64,000 bases of DNA. It comes from Aquanectria penicillioides. Its lineage: Eukaryota > Ascomycota > Sordariomycetes > Hypocreales > Nectriaceae. The position numbers and the translations under genes were made by a program. This document shows positions 11,284 to 23,900 of the stretch, piece after piece (position 1 is the first letter of the stretch; each line of letters starts with the position of its first letter). The DNA lies in the NCBI GenBank assembly GCA_003415625.1, contig PYIU01000009.1, positions 2,418,001 to 2,482,000 on the forward strand, written 5' to 3'. The notes under the pieces are model-generated. The model searched no databases, had not been told where the DNA came from, and saw nothing but the letters and a program-made list of their open reading frames with translations.

Positions 11284-12029
11284 TTTGTCTGGTGATGGAC
11301 AATCTAGATCGAACTCTCAGCTATATAGTCCCGGATGTGACATTCGGCATCGAAATCCGAATAGCCATCATCATGACGTCAAGACTTGTCCCACCATCAA
11401 CGGCACTCACGTCCGAATGTCAGAGTACGTGTCCGCCAGAAGCGATGGCACAATGCATGGTTGAATGTCTTCTTATTCACCTACACCTCTCCAACACGCT
11501 AAAACAAAAACGCCCTTCGTCAATCAGAGGGGCGTCGTTACCTAGGCGGCCAAGCAGCCGGCCTCGTCAATCCCTCCCCTTTTGCTTTGCTCTAATCCTC
11601 CTCCTCCCTTCGCTAAGTGACTAAAAAGAACACCCGCAAACAAAAGTCGACCATCTTAAAACAAAAAGTGCTAGTAAAATCTGGAATGTCCACGATTAAA
11701 TACATATTGGGAGAACCTGGAGGAGACTCTGAAGTCTCTGAAGACTGGCAAGACCAGTCGCCCGTCCACGGTGAGTCTATCATCCCTTCGGCTATCCGAC
11801 TCCGTCCCGTGGATGCCGTATCATGGTAGAAGAAAATGTGCCGGGATATCCAGTTTGGTTGAATGTGGTGAAACAAAGGGAAACAGCAGTTGAGTCGCTC
11901 AACGGGTGGGTTGTTGGTATTGTATGGTTCAACTAACACAGTGGCTGAATGCAAATGAAGTTGACAAGGAAATTCGTTACGTCGTGAGTGTCGTCGGGAC
12001 ACATTTGGGTGGGATGTATGGGTAAACGG
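11284..12029. other. Intergenic upstream of decarboxylase-like gene
   Basis: This stretch holds the decarboxylase-like promoter and the 3' flank of the TeaR-like gene. No gene is supported. A pyrimidine-rich tract lies around 11560-11610. Confidence 0.5.
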
Positions 12030-13636
12030 TTACATGACGACGCAGCAGCCGCAACCGCTCTTGGTGTCCTCGACGGGTTCGGGGAGCCGTTCTGGGGCTG
12101 GTTTCGGAGTGGGCTGAAGTGTCGCCTCCTCCTTTTGAGGCGCTTGGGGTGTAAGGGGCGTAACCGGCGTCCGAGGGCTGGCCAGCGGCGTGAGAGGTTT
12201 GTCCTGGATCTTGGGCATGGTGGAGTAGGACGACCCGGCCCTCGCGCTCTTGACCGGCTCGAGCCGGAGGGGCCACTCGTCCTCTTGGGGATGCTCGTCG
12301 GCCGGCTCCGTCCTTTCCAACTCTGGCGGCTTCAGAACGTGGTCGTTGAGGGGCCGGAACTCCTTGTCGTAGACGTCACCAAACTTGCCCTCCTTCTCCC
12401 ACTTCTCCTGCTGCAGGCGTCTCGCCACGGTGGGGAGGAGCTGCTGGTCGGGCGGGAGCCGTGGATCGGGCTTGTAGGCGTTGATCATCCACGGGGGGTC
12501 CCTCGGGAGCCTTGTTGCCGGGAGAGAGCTCGCCGGATCTGGTCGAGGGCCGGGTCGAGATGCTTCCGTTGGACTCCTTTGTAGAGCCGGACCTCGTCTT
12601 GGGCCGTCCCGTCGTCACCTTGCCGGGGCCGGAGCTCTTGCGGACGCCCGCGGCGCTCTTCTTGGGCGACACGTCCGTGGCGGATCGCTTCGCGGCGGGC
12701 AGCGTGCCGCCAATGGACGCGGCGTCGGAGCCCTTCATGCTCGCGCTCCGGGATCGTGTCTTTTGGTTCGTCAGGGGCTCATCCTCCGGGCTGTCCGTCA
12801 GCTTGCGAGGAGCCGACGTGCGGTCGCCGGCGTGATCAGACGCAATCGGGGCAGGGCTGATCTTGGCCACGGGGATACGCGAGCCGCCCTTGGCAGCGGC
12901 ACTGAATTTCGAGGCAAAATACGCATTGGCCTCCTCCTCTGCAATTTCTTCTGGGGTCCTAATGTCCCAGCTGTTTACTACGTTGTCGGGCCGCACCTCG
13001 AGAGCCGTCGAGTTCTTTCGAGACCGATTGGTATGGCTATGCTCCGAGGCGTCGGTGCCCCGGCGCATGGCGCTGCGGCTCCGGTCCCGTCTCTGCTTGC
13101 TCGGGGCGCGGGGGCGAGGGATGAAGATGCCCGCGGCCTGGAGCTCCTCGCTTTCAATTCTAGCCAGCTTGTCTCGGTGAATCCACTTAGAGCCGTCGTC
13201 TCCGGGTTCGGAAACGGCCACGGAAACTCGCTTGTTTTCGTCTCCGTTGTGATGGGGTGCGTGTGACAAAGATCCGTCGTCCAGGGACGGGCTCGGTTTC
13301 AGCTCGGTGCCAAAATCCAGCCTTCCACCAGCGTTGTCGGTCGAGTTCGTCTTGCGTGAGGCCAGCTCGTTTCCAGGATGGTACGCGTGGAAGTTTCCAT
13401 TCTGGGATGCAAGATGGCTTCGGTGTTCGTCGTGGTTTGCAGGAGGGTTCATGTCGAGGTTGAAGGCCTGAAGCAGTCAGTCGACCGCTCACACACAAAT
13501 TTCTACCGTCAGTATCACAGGGGGGACTAACATCTTTCTGGGCCTCGGTGTAGCCCCAAGAATCGCGAATCCCATGGCTGCTGCGTGGCGGAGTTATGGT
13601 TGCGGTGGTGGTTGGGCCGGGTGCCATTGTGGCCAT
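12030..13636 (-). CDS. TeaR-like (Mod5-like) prenylated cell-end protein, one frameshift
   Basis: Predicted membrane-anchored polarity protein, 513 residues if corrected. Exons are 13636-13532 and 13467-12030 (64-base intron). Most of it is disordered and rich in Ser, Arg, Lys and Pro. A folded-looking stretch includes KWIHRDKLARIESEEL and WDIRTPEEIAEEEANAYFASKF. The conserved tail has WMINAYKPDPRLPPDQQLLP and RRLQQEKWEKEGKFGDVYD, ending in CGCCVVM, a CaaX prenylation box with nearby cysteines that could be palmitoylated. In Aspergillus, TeaR anchors the Kelch protein TeaA at hyphal tips; this assignment rests on the tail. The frame breaks at the G6 run 12493-12498 (C6 on the coding strand): one base too many, or two too few. 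Homopolymer error is the likely cause. Confidence 0.7.
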
Positions 13637-15602
13637 GTCGATGGCGCCCGCGACCCCCTATATGATGGAAAAGTTCAAAGAGACCGCGATGAGGGCGTCG
13701 GGTCGACGGGAGATGGCGACGCGGGGTAAGGAAATGAGGTTTAGAGATCGGGAGATTTGGTCAGGAGCAGCGGGCGGTCGGTCGCCAGCGGGAGCAATAT
13801 CGTGGATGAGAAAACGAGAGATGGAGATGCGTGAAGGCGGGTCTTGGAGGGGGCGCGACCAGCTCGACGGGCTCGTTCGACAGTGGACGTGGCGATGCCA
13901 CAACGCGCAGGAGGGAGCACACAGCGGACGAAGCAGTCGCAGCTGGCGATGCCAATTCGTCCGGTGGGCGAGGCGCGTCGGGATCTGGAGACAAGAGGCG
14001 AAAAGCCAAAGCCAGTGGGCACGAGATGAATGTAAGGATGGGGATTTTCGGAGGACCAAGGGGGTATGAAGAGGCTGGTTGGATAGCGTGGGCCTGGCAA
14101 GCTGGCACTGTGCAGACGGGAGTACCTTTTGGGGCTACGGCTTTGGCCGCAACCAGCCAGAAGGGTAGCGGGCGGGGATTGGCACGCGTCACGGTTATAA
14201 TTTGGACGCCTCATTACCCCAAGGGTACAGGCGCGCCATGAAGTTTTATTCGACGGCGGGAGAGATTCGACGGCGGAAATTCCAATGGAGAGCCGATGCG
14301 TGGAAACCCTACTGCTGCAAACTCTGCTCAACAGCCCATCGGTGCCATCTCGCGGTGCATCTTGCCGAGTTTAAAGTTGCTGGCGAAGAATGCAGCACTC
14401 CAAACAAAATGGTTCGGTGCAGCGACCGCGCCCCTGCCACAAGCCCAAGGTACCAGGCAGGCTGACAGGCCCCCATGTGCGAATATTGACAAGCTCTCGC
14501 CGGGGTCTCGACGGGAACGGGGCCTTCAGAGACCGCTAGCGGCGCCGGTCCCTGAAGCTCCAGGGAATATGGGCCTGTAATATAGCGGAGCCCCCACTAA
14601 ACGTTCCAAGAAGTCGGCGGGGTGTCCCCTCAATGGGGCCTGCCCTGCCCAGACGGGGCGGCTGACGGGGCTCGGACGGGAACATCCAAGTGGTGGCTTG
14701 TTGGATGGAGATGATGGAGAGACGGGCAAAACAAGAATCTGTTTCCGGGGCGTCCTTGGCTGCTGACTTGTGAAGATACTCATAATCCGGTTGGCTGCAC
14801 GCGTCTGTCGCACGTCTACCGCAAAGGCAGGGCGATCGAGGCGACGAGGCGAGGCGATGGCCGATTGCACATGTCGAGAATTTGGGGTGGTGGCAATGGT
14901 TACAGCACAGTAGTGCAAATCATCCAAAGCATATCGTATCGTGGAGCACCGCATCCGCGCTGCGAGTAAGAGGTGCATCCTTGGGTGCTCTCCACTGCCG
15001 AGTGACTTCCGCCATAGGCTCGTCATGTGCTGCGCTGCTGCAAAAGGCCCCGTTTGTTTCATCATGATTGCTCAATCGACGAGGCGGCGAAGGAATGGCG
15101 CGCAGACAGCTGCGCTGCGTCCTGCAACTGCGCAGACCGAGAGCGAGCCAGACATCTGTGTCGTCTCCTCACATGCGCACAAGACGCGACTCAGTGGCGC
15201 CCTCCCTCAGACGCTGGTCGAGCAGCCGTGGGATTGGTCCCCTGAATTCCTCCGTCTCCCCCGTCTCCCCCCCGTCGCTATCCCCGTCTCTATCCATGTC
15301 AGTGGGAGCGAGAGGAGAGGAAAGGACGGTCAAACGACAGGGGCTTTGCACAATCCAACAGGTCGACCGCACGTCGTTATATTTTCGACGACAGGGGCAA
15401 GGGACAACACGAGCCACAAGACGAAGCCAACGTCAAAGCAGAGGCGGAAATGTTCGTCGTTGCTTTTTTGAGCCAAGGTGACGCTCAGCGCTGGCCCACC
15501 GGGCGGTACTTGGTGCGAGGTGTAATGAATGCATGTCCATGCTGTATTCATCGTCTTTGCTTTGTCGTCTCCCCTCGTCGGACTTGTGGACTTGTGCGTC
15601 GG

Positions 15603-15644
15603 CTTGCTCGCTCTGGCGCTTGCTCTGGTGCTTGCTCTGGTGCA
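15603..15644 (+). repeat. Imperfect 12-base tandem repeat
   Basis: About three copies of a unit like CTTGCTCTGGTG, with single-base differences, followed by short ATGG repeats. Confidence 0.6.
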
Positions 15645-16569
15645 GATGGATGGATGGAAATGGCCTCACCGCCATCGCGGCCGTCTCTCGACCGTCATGC
15701 CGCCAGCTTGCCGACCATCGTGAGCACGAGTACTCGGGCGACTGACACCACGGGCTATCTATAATGACAATCTCGACTTGGACGGTCCGGCCGCCCAAAC
15801 CAGGGATGCCGAAATTAGCTGGTCGTCACTCTCCGTCCCGTCGCACTGGGAATGGACCAGTCTTTGTGCACGTCCCCAGCCTCATTTTCCACCACGTCTG
15901 GTCATAAAATCAACAGAATCTCATTTTTTCCGAGGGAACAGCGAGGTGTTGCAGTTACAACATCGTCGTCAAACGGCGCCGCAACTCCTGCGCCGTCCTT
16001 CATCTCTTCCTGCCGTTTCGTCCGGGCACGCTGGGGCCAGAACTAACTGAGGGCTGGTTGCGAACACAAGTTTCAGAGCTTCCACGACGTAACTCTAGGC
16101 TCGCCGGCGCAAATCACACGCACTGTGTGCGCACTGTATGCGTCATGTACTGGCTTGCAAACGCCCCACAGCCATCATGGCCATTGTTTCTCCATCTTCA
16201 ACACCTCGGTTGCGGCCGAATTCACTGCTTCGTCTGATACGGGCATACTTTTTGATATACCATATTTACAAGACAATTCCCTGTTGGTTGCGGTCTCAGC
16301 GCCGCATGACGCCGCGGCCGCAATCCTGAGCTGTTTGCAGCCGGCCTCGTTGCTGTCTTGAAGCCATTCACACATGGCGCATCAAATCATGTGTTCCTTC
16401 TCACGACGCCTCTCATTTCCTGAATTCATGACTCCAACCGACAAGGCGTTCCAAGTGATGGGCCGCCAGGCCGACGTGATAACTACTCATAACTGCCTAA
16501 TGAGTCACAAGCACCACCGGACCTAGATTCTCATCATAATCGTCATCTTCATCGTCTTCTCATTCTCCT

Positions 16570-16636
16570 CTCATCCACATCTCACATCCTCATCTCACAT
16601 CCTCATCTCATCCTCATCTCATCCTCTCATCTCAGT
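16570..16636 (+). repeat. Pyrimidine-rich tandem repeat in phosphoesterase upstream region
   Basis: Repeats of CTCACATCCTCAT and shortened forms make an almost pure C/T/A tract ending about 120 bases before the phosphoesterase ATG. CT-rich tracts are common in fungal promoters and 5' leaders. It probably expands by slippage. Confidence 0.65.
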
Positions 16637-16753
16637 CCAAGTCCTCGACTGAGACATCCCCACTGTTCCACAGCCTCGACCTCTCAACTCCTAGTTTCAC
16701 CGAGACACGGCTACATTTGTGCAAGTACCCAGGATTCTGGGACGTGGCTGACA

Positions 16754-17916
16754 ATGGCAACTGGGCCAATGTGCCGGCGGACCAGAGTCGTCTGTATATC
16801 AGACACTCACAACTGCACCGTGAAGCTGCCCAAAGGAGACGTCCTAATCCACGCCGGTGACCTCACAAACCAAGGCAGTCACTCAGAGGTATGGCGATGC
16901 GTCCGGTTTCAGGCCTAAACTTACCGGTTGGCAGCTTTCCAAGACTGTGAGGTGGCTTGAGCAGGCAGACTTTGAGGCCAAGATTGTCATTGCTGGTGAG
17001 TACCTCGCCTCTTGCGCCGACTTGGCCAACACTCGTAGGAAACCATGATATTACCCTGGACAAGGACTTTTTTGAGCAGCACGGCCTCTACTTTCACAAT
17101 CACAATGTCCAGTCCCACGACGAGTGTCTTTCGCTCTTTACCTCCTCGCCGTCGATAACATATCTAAATCACGAGCCAGTCACTGTCCGGCTGACCTCTC
17201 CATCGGGACCAAGGACGCAGTTTACCGTGTTTGGGTCTCCGTACTCTCCTCGGCATGGGCTTTGGGCATTCTACTACGATGCCCCCCAAAGCACCAGCAA
17301 CCATGCCGATCTCACAACCATCTGGGACAAGATCCCGTTGGAGGCGGATATCGTTGTGACGCACACGCCCCCGAGAACTCACTGCGACGAGACTGACGAG
17401 CGACGAGCCCTTGGCTGCGAAGCTCTAAGACGGGCCCTCTGGCGTGTCCGGCCTCAACTCGCCGTGTGTGGACACGTGCATCCCGGCCGAGGATCGGAGC
17501 GGGTGACCTGGGACCTGGGTAGCCGAAACATCTCGTACAAAGAAGAAGCCGTTGTCCGTTGGCAAGATCCTGGCCAAGGAAACAACAAGATCAGCCTCGT
17601 TGATCTGACAGGCCGAAAGGGACCCTCGCTCGCCAACGATGGATCTCGCCGGCCAGACGATATTGCGTCTTCAGATAGTCCATTCGCCTTCGGCTCAGAC
17701 AATGTTGATGCCCAAATCTGCCGTAGCACTCTCGGGTTGGGGGGGGATCCCACCTCACCACGAAGCGATCAGGAGGCCCTCGCCGGAAGGATGGGTCGGC
17801 GAGAGACTTGTGTGGTCAATGCAGCCATCATGAAGACCAACTGGCCGCACGTTGGTGGGAAGCAGATCAACAAGCCGATTGTCGTTGATATTGATCTGCC
17901 GGTTTGGGATGAGTGA
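16754..17916 (+). CDS. Calcineurin-like metallophosphoesterase (MPPED-like)
   Basis: Predicted dimetal phosphoesterase of 357 residues. Exons are 16754-16888, 16935-16995 and 17039-17916, with introns of 46 and 43 bases. Metal-binding motifs appear in order: SDTHN near residue 17, GDLTNQG near 35-40, GNHD split across the second intron, THTPPR, and GHVH near the C-terminal third. This layout matches the small MPPED1/239FB-like group rather than PP1/PP2A protein phosphatases. The last 100 residues are lower in complexity, then KPIVVDIDLPVW closes the protein. ATG 16754 lies a few residues before the first motif. No signal peptide is seen, so it is probably intracellular. The substrate is unknown. 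Confidence 0.9.
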
Positions 17917-20900
17917 GGCTCCACGTGGTATCGGAGTTTCGGTATAGGGTAGGATGGTCCAATCCGAGCCGTAGTCGGGTTGATGCCCAACGAAGCAGTC
18001 AAGATACGAGCACCTCAATTTATGTAAAATGGCGATTGAGTTGCGGTGATTGGGCAATCTTTGCTTTTGCATAGGTCATTTGAGCTGAGCACAACGTTGC
18101 TGCTCGGCTATCGCGAGCTCTGCGTCGAAACTCCAACGAACCTCTTCGCGATGTCCACGTCTCCATCAAACCCTAGATGCATCAGATACCCACCACGGAT
18201 CTTCGCTACAACGTCGACTGCATTCAAATGCGAACCATAAACGTAGACACACGTCAGATTTCCGCCCCTAAAGAAACCGACACGTTGCCACGCTGTCGAT
18301 TGGCATCCCCTATGGTTTGTCAACTTAGCTTACCCTGGACTATCTTGGCTAGTACACAGCTGGACATGCTTGTGCAGCCCATCCTGACACCCCAGCCAAG
18401 TCCCTTATCATGAGAAGCCAGGAACTCGACTCCATTCCATCCAAGCTATGGTAGTCGTGTCTTGGACCCTCATTCCAATCGACCACGAGGCAACCCTTCC
18501 CTGCCTTGAAACGCCATATGGCCCGGTTGACATCACCAGACCATTCCAAGTCCAATTGACCCCGAAGCTCTCGTTCCCCCAAACATGGAAACATGGCGCG
18601 AATGGGGGTCATCGCTCCCCCTCAATCAACCTGCCGGGAGAGGGGCACGCTCTCCGCTGACGAGCTGACCAGAGGGTGTGGGGGACAAAGCTCACCGCCG
18701 CAGGGGGCAGCCAGAGGCGCTGGAATGACACCTACAACGGACGACAACGCCGTGGGTGGCTCAGCGGGCAATTCCTCAAGTTGCCATGATAAGAATCCCG
18801 AGCTAAGCTCAGGGGCTCAATCAACTTGGCAGTTACGGGACCGCGGGCTACGCTCGAGATAGGATGAATTCCGTCGTAGCACCGGGCTAAACAGAAGCCC
18901 TTTCTACGTCCAGCCGACCCCGCGTTTGGCGCGCCGCCGGAAGAGGCACGAGGCCAACATATGGCCGACAGACAACCAGGAACATCAAGGCACGGGCACA
19001 AAGTCCCCGCAGGCAGGCCATGAATGACGGGGTTGCCGGAGTGAGGTCAGCGCAACACCAAAACAAGTCCCTCGTGCGGAGGGGTAAATAATGGCAATTA
19101 GTTAACTTAGTGCTGCCACAAAGGCGGAGCCTGATGTGAGTTACATAGTCCGGCGGCCCAGTGTAGCATCTGAGGCATTTGACGATGGGCAGAGCTGGGA
19201 CTAAGCTAAAAACCAGGGGGAGGGGAATTCGAAGTGGTGGGTTGCTGCGGGACATTCAATGCCATTGTGGTACAGGACGCCGCCGTAGGATCCAATGGAA
19301 GGATTGATTCATCGCCAACCGCGGGACGTTGTAGGAGCGCCTGTTTTGCGTCAGCTGAACGGTGTGCTATTGAGAGCTTGACGCTTCCTCACATGGCTCC
19401 AATCGTCATACCACGGCGCACGTGGAATTCCTCAAGCAAGGATATCGCACAGTCGATAGACGAGAAGAACCAGCTCCGAGAACGAGAATCCACGTGGTGC
19501 CTGACCCTCCATCGCTCGACCAGAAGAGGGAAGAGGGGTACTATGGCATGGAGGGGCTTGGTCCCATCGTGCGGGCACACTGGTCAAGACCTGTCCACCC
19601 AACCGTATGATGGTGGGCTGTCGTGTATGCCATAGGAGCTGGCGCGACGCTGCTCAACTGCCGCTGCCGCTGCGAATTCATCATGGCCTGTGGAATTCTC
19701 TGATCGGTGCTGTCCGCTGTCCCCTTTGCAGCACTGCATGCCCTCCTGGCGAGTAACGTCGCTGGGCGAAGACTTCTAGAAATGTGCCCTCTCTCGTGTT
19801 AGTTGGGCCTCTCGCGTTGGGCGACGCCGACTCAGCACTGACCAGAGGAGCAAAACCACAACGCACTCTGTTGGCGGCGGAGGCTGACCAGAACTGGGAT
19901 GAACCCAGCCCGAAGCCTGTGATCCTCAAGCCACGCTCCGATCAGATCAGCCAGGTTCTGGCGGGGGCGTGGAGAGGGCCCAGTCCAAGCCATCAACTCC
20001 AAGGGACGACCGACTTTGGATCTCACGCTTTGTTGCTATTCCTATCGTAGGCCGTGGCTCCTGGCTCTGGCTGGGGGCCCACTGTTTAGGTCTGAGCCTA
20101 TCTGAATTGGGGAGCGACAGTAAAGGGGCCCCTGGCTAATTGAAAGGACCGGCGTCGCTGGGCTTTGACTGCGCATACTATATACTCTACAGTAGATTAC
20201 TGTATTGTGTGTGTGTCTCTGGGTGGCTTCCCGGCACTTGCTTGTCTTTCCCCGTCTTGGACGGACTGCGTCATATCCAGTCACGTCGTTGAGAGAAGCA
20301 GACGATGCTCCGAGGGGGTCGCACAGCACACAAAACGCTGGGCATTGCTGTCGGGTCTGGTCAAACCTTGATTCGCAGAGAATGGGCTCGACAGACGACA
20401 TCTGATTCGACAGCATTGGCGGGCCGGCCGCGGGGACGGCGTCGTCGAATAAAAGCCTGCCGCTAGGTCCGCTTCCTCCCGAACGGAGACGCTACGGCGC
20501 AGGGGCCAATCATGCCCGGCTGTTGAAGAGCCCGCTCACTGCGCTACGTACTAACGGTACGGAGTAGTTTTGACTTGCTCAGCCCAACGGCTTTGTGACG
20601 CCAGTGATGACACCCACTCCGAGAAGTCCTAGTCACAGGGAAGCAGGTTAAAGTGATCTTGAGTGGACCATCTGACATCTTACGTCTGACTTGAGTCGGA
20701 GGATCCTCTAAGCACATTGAGGACTCTCAACAGTGGACTTGAGATAGTTGCAACACTAACACCAATGGCTCTGTCTATAACGTCTTGGGTAAAGATGAGG
20801 CCACGAATGTTCGTGTCCGAAGTGGTTCGACTCACCTTGTAACTGAAGACTTTAAACATGGAAGGTAACGGATCCACTGGGTTAGCTTGTTCCGTCAATC

Positions 20901-23900
20901 GACGAATGTAGACATGGTAGTTGGACTAGGCGCGTTGGCGTGGTTGAGGGCAAGCCAGTGCATGCAACTAGGTCAGATGTCATGGAAAAAACTGCTTAGA
21001 ATCGAGCTGTAGAATTATTTGTCAGGAGACCTCCAGTGGACAAGCTGGAGCACCGCTTCTGGGTTAAATGCGTACAGCAATGGCAACACGATTCGAGACA
21101 AGGTCACGTCAAGGCGAACCCAACCGCGACAACGTGCCGTTGAGAGATGAATGAGCCTTTCAGGCCACCCACACAGGCTGATAGTCGTGAGGCGGTGATG
21201 CGAATTGAGATATAGGTTCTTGTTTCAGATTCCAACACACCTCCCAAAGCGTCTCGATCGGGTCCCTTGGACTGAGTACCTAGCTCGCAGTGATGACCTA
21301 CTCCGGCATACTGCTTCGGCATCGCAATCGTGGAAGCGGCTGAAAGTCGCCTGCTGTGAGTTAGCGTCGAGCTTAATGTCGTCGCTCTCGCATGTGTCAA
21401 ATGTGGACCCTCGACACAAGCTCTTATCAATATCACAGCATCAGATCTAGGACTCCTTCAAGTCAGCCCGGAGAAATCTGGCAATGGCTGACGGATGAAA
21501 TGCTGCCGACATGCTCGGTGGAAAGCTACACCAGGCTTCTTGGCATGCTCGACTCGACCTGGCAAGCTGTACGTGACCCGATAGGACAAATTGAAGCCAG
21601 ATGAGTACATGTACACGTCTTCCAGGGTGCGAGGTGCGGCATACCGGCAGCTCTGTCGAGATTACCCAGCATTTGTAAATTCATTTTCGAGTGTGGAAAG
21701 GTCGAGGAAGGCCTTGGCGGGGGTGGGTGGTGAATCTGCTGTTCCCCTGCGGCCATTGGCGTATGCAGGTATCGCCAAAAGTTGAAGGTGTAAAACAGGT
21801 GCCGGCTGTCAGCACTCACTGGAGCGCAGATCTAGTTACTACGCCCATCCTTGTGTCTCTTTGCCCACGCACGAGAGCCAGCCAGAGGGCCGAAACAAGC
21901 GCTTGTGTGACGACCATCGCAGCTGCAAAGGTGAGGGACATGGACCGGGACTGGGGAAGAAGAGGAATACCTACGTTTTGTACAATACACTGAGAGATGG
22001 TGTCATGCACAGCTGCCCCCCACCCTCCATCTCTCTGCCACCGACGGCTAACAGAACTGAGTTGTGAGGGAATTCGGCGGTTACCAGAAGCTGCAGGTCC
22101 GTCGGAAGAGGATGGGAGGATGGGCGTGCCAGACACATGGCCAGTCTCTTGGGACGATGCCACCATTCACAATCACACCGTCGCTCGCTCCACCATTTGC
22201 CGGGCATGGGCGCGTTGCCGTATGCTCGCCGACGGCCATCCATCCCACGCAGTGGTGTCGTGGGGGCTGACCTGGGACCAGACTACGGACGCTGTGGAGC
22301 TTCGCATCACGTCCATCTCGCATCCGTCTGTGCCGCCTGCATTTGATTGTTGTTGTCCACGGCCGATAGGCGACGGCCACGGCAACGGGCAGGGCAGGCC
22401 AGGACAAACACGAAGTATTGGGTTTCCCGCTGGCGGGGACTGCGGGCGGGTCGAGGGTCGCAGGCCCGGCCACTGACCGGGGAACTCGTCGAACTTGGAA
22501 CTGCTGCAGGATGCTTTTCGACCCTCGTGATGCCTTGCCATGCAGGCCCGAGCCCACTTCCATCGCTGCGTTTTTCTTGCAAGGGCACCATCGGAGGGGG
22601 GAAGGAGGGACCGTGGTGGGCACCCAGTCTATCGCTGCAGCTCGACACGCCTCCAGAGCTCTTGCCCCTCTGATAGGAAGAATGCGCAGAGGTGTGTGTG
22701 GGTTGTCTCCGTACCTACAGTACCGTACTATGGTATAGCGACGTAGCTTATGCGTGCCTGTGCCGTCCATCCAGCAGGCTCCGTTAGCCAGCGTAGCACC
22801 CGTCGCTGGTAGGGCAGACTAAGTCCGACTTGCATCGAGGAGAGAGACATCATCAAGTCCTACATGGCTCAGGCCAGAATGGGGTTGTTTGCCCAAACGA
22901 GCCATGGTAAGGCCGCGAGCCTAGCCAGGACTGCCCAGCGGGTATGTATCCCAAACGCCAGCGATTGCAATTCCAGATGCTGCTGCTGATGCTCGAGACT
23001 GTAGTTACAGATGCTGCATTGTGCCCCGGAGCTCCAGCTTGGCCTGCCTTAGCCTGGGGCAACCGCGACCATGCGAGCACCCCTTTATTTCACTTCATCC
23101 TCGGACGAGACCAGCCGCGGAAGCGTCGAGAACAAGACCAGCCGGCTAGTAGGATGAGGATACGTGGTGTAGCTATGCTTGCCATGTTTCTGATCTGAAC
23201 AGATCGAACCAGGGAGCAGCGGCCAGGGGAGGCGAGTTGGAGGGTGGTTGAACGCGACGAGACCCAATCCAACCCAACCAGCAGCAGGAATCGACCGAGA
23301 ATTGGGGATTGCACCCAGAAATCACAAACTGGCTGACGGGGTTGTCTTTGAAACTGCAACAACTTGTGCACTTTCCAATTGATGCCTGGCCAGATCGTAC
23401 CAGAGCTTCGATTGGAAGCGGGCGTTCCAGTACCCCAGACAAGGCTCTCCACCGACCCTTGGAGACTTGGAGACGTCGTAGAGGCCCTTCGTGATCTTAC
23501 TATACCTGCTCTACTCGGCCGTGCGCTGGGCCACGATACTGGTACATGGCATGCCGTACATCTGGTTGGCCTCGCCTGGGCAGACCACAACAGACCGCAT
23601 CGACGACCAGACCAAAAGCTCTAGCTTGGCCAGTTAGCCAACAAAGCCGGCCGACTACTGTGCCAACCATCTCGTTGTTGTGGCCAACCACACTGGCGGA
23701 CCGTCTGCATCCTCATCACCGCATCCTCCAGTTGATGGCTTGGTACATAGTGCAACAACTGGTAGGTAGTAGCAGCTACGTACGTTTGTTCACACCCCTC
23801 TCTGCACTATCCGGTCCGGGCCCAAGGCTTCCGCATCTTCAACCTCACTACCTCTCCGTCTCGACTGTCTCGACTTAATTAAAGTCCAACTTCTATTTCC

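Larger units (their letters stand above)
13637..16753. other. Long intergenic region between TeaR-like and phosphoesterase genes
   Basis: About 3.1 kb between divergent genes, with no supported coding sequence. It should hold both promoters. It contains two simple-repeat stretches, listed separately. Confidence 0.5.

Noticed and set aside
13658..14331. Overlapping frames upstream of the TeaR-like gene
   Set aside because: Several frames on both strands are open together because of local GC bias; none has family features.
16570..16636. CRISPR-like repeats
   Set aside because: The units are contiguous degenerate CT-rich tandem repeats without spacers, in a eukaryotic sequence.
22081..22770. 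A 229-residue minus-strand frame in the gene-poor region
   Set aside because: No domain, unlike-protein composition rich in Arg, Pro and Cys, and overlapping frames of similar length on the other strand.
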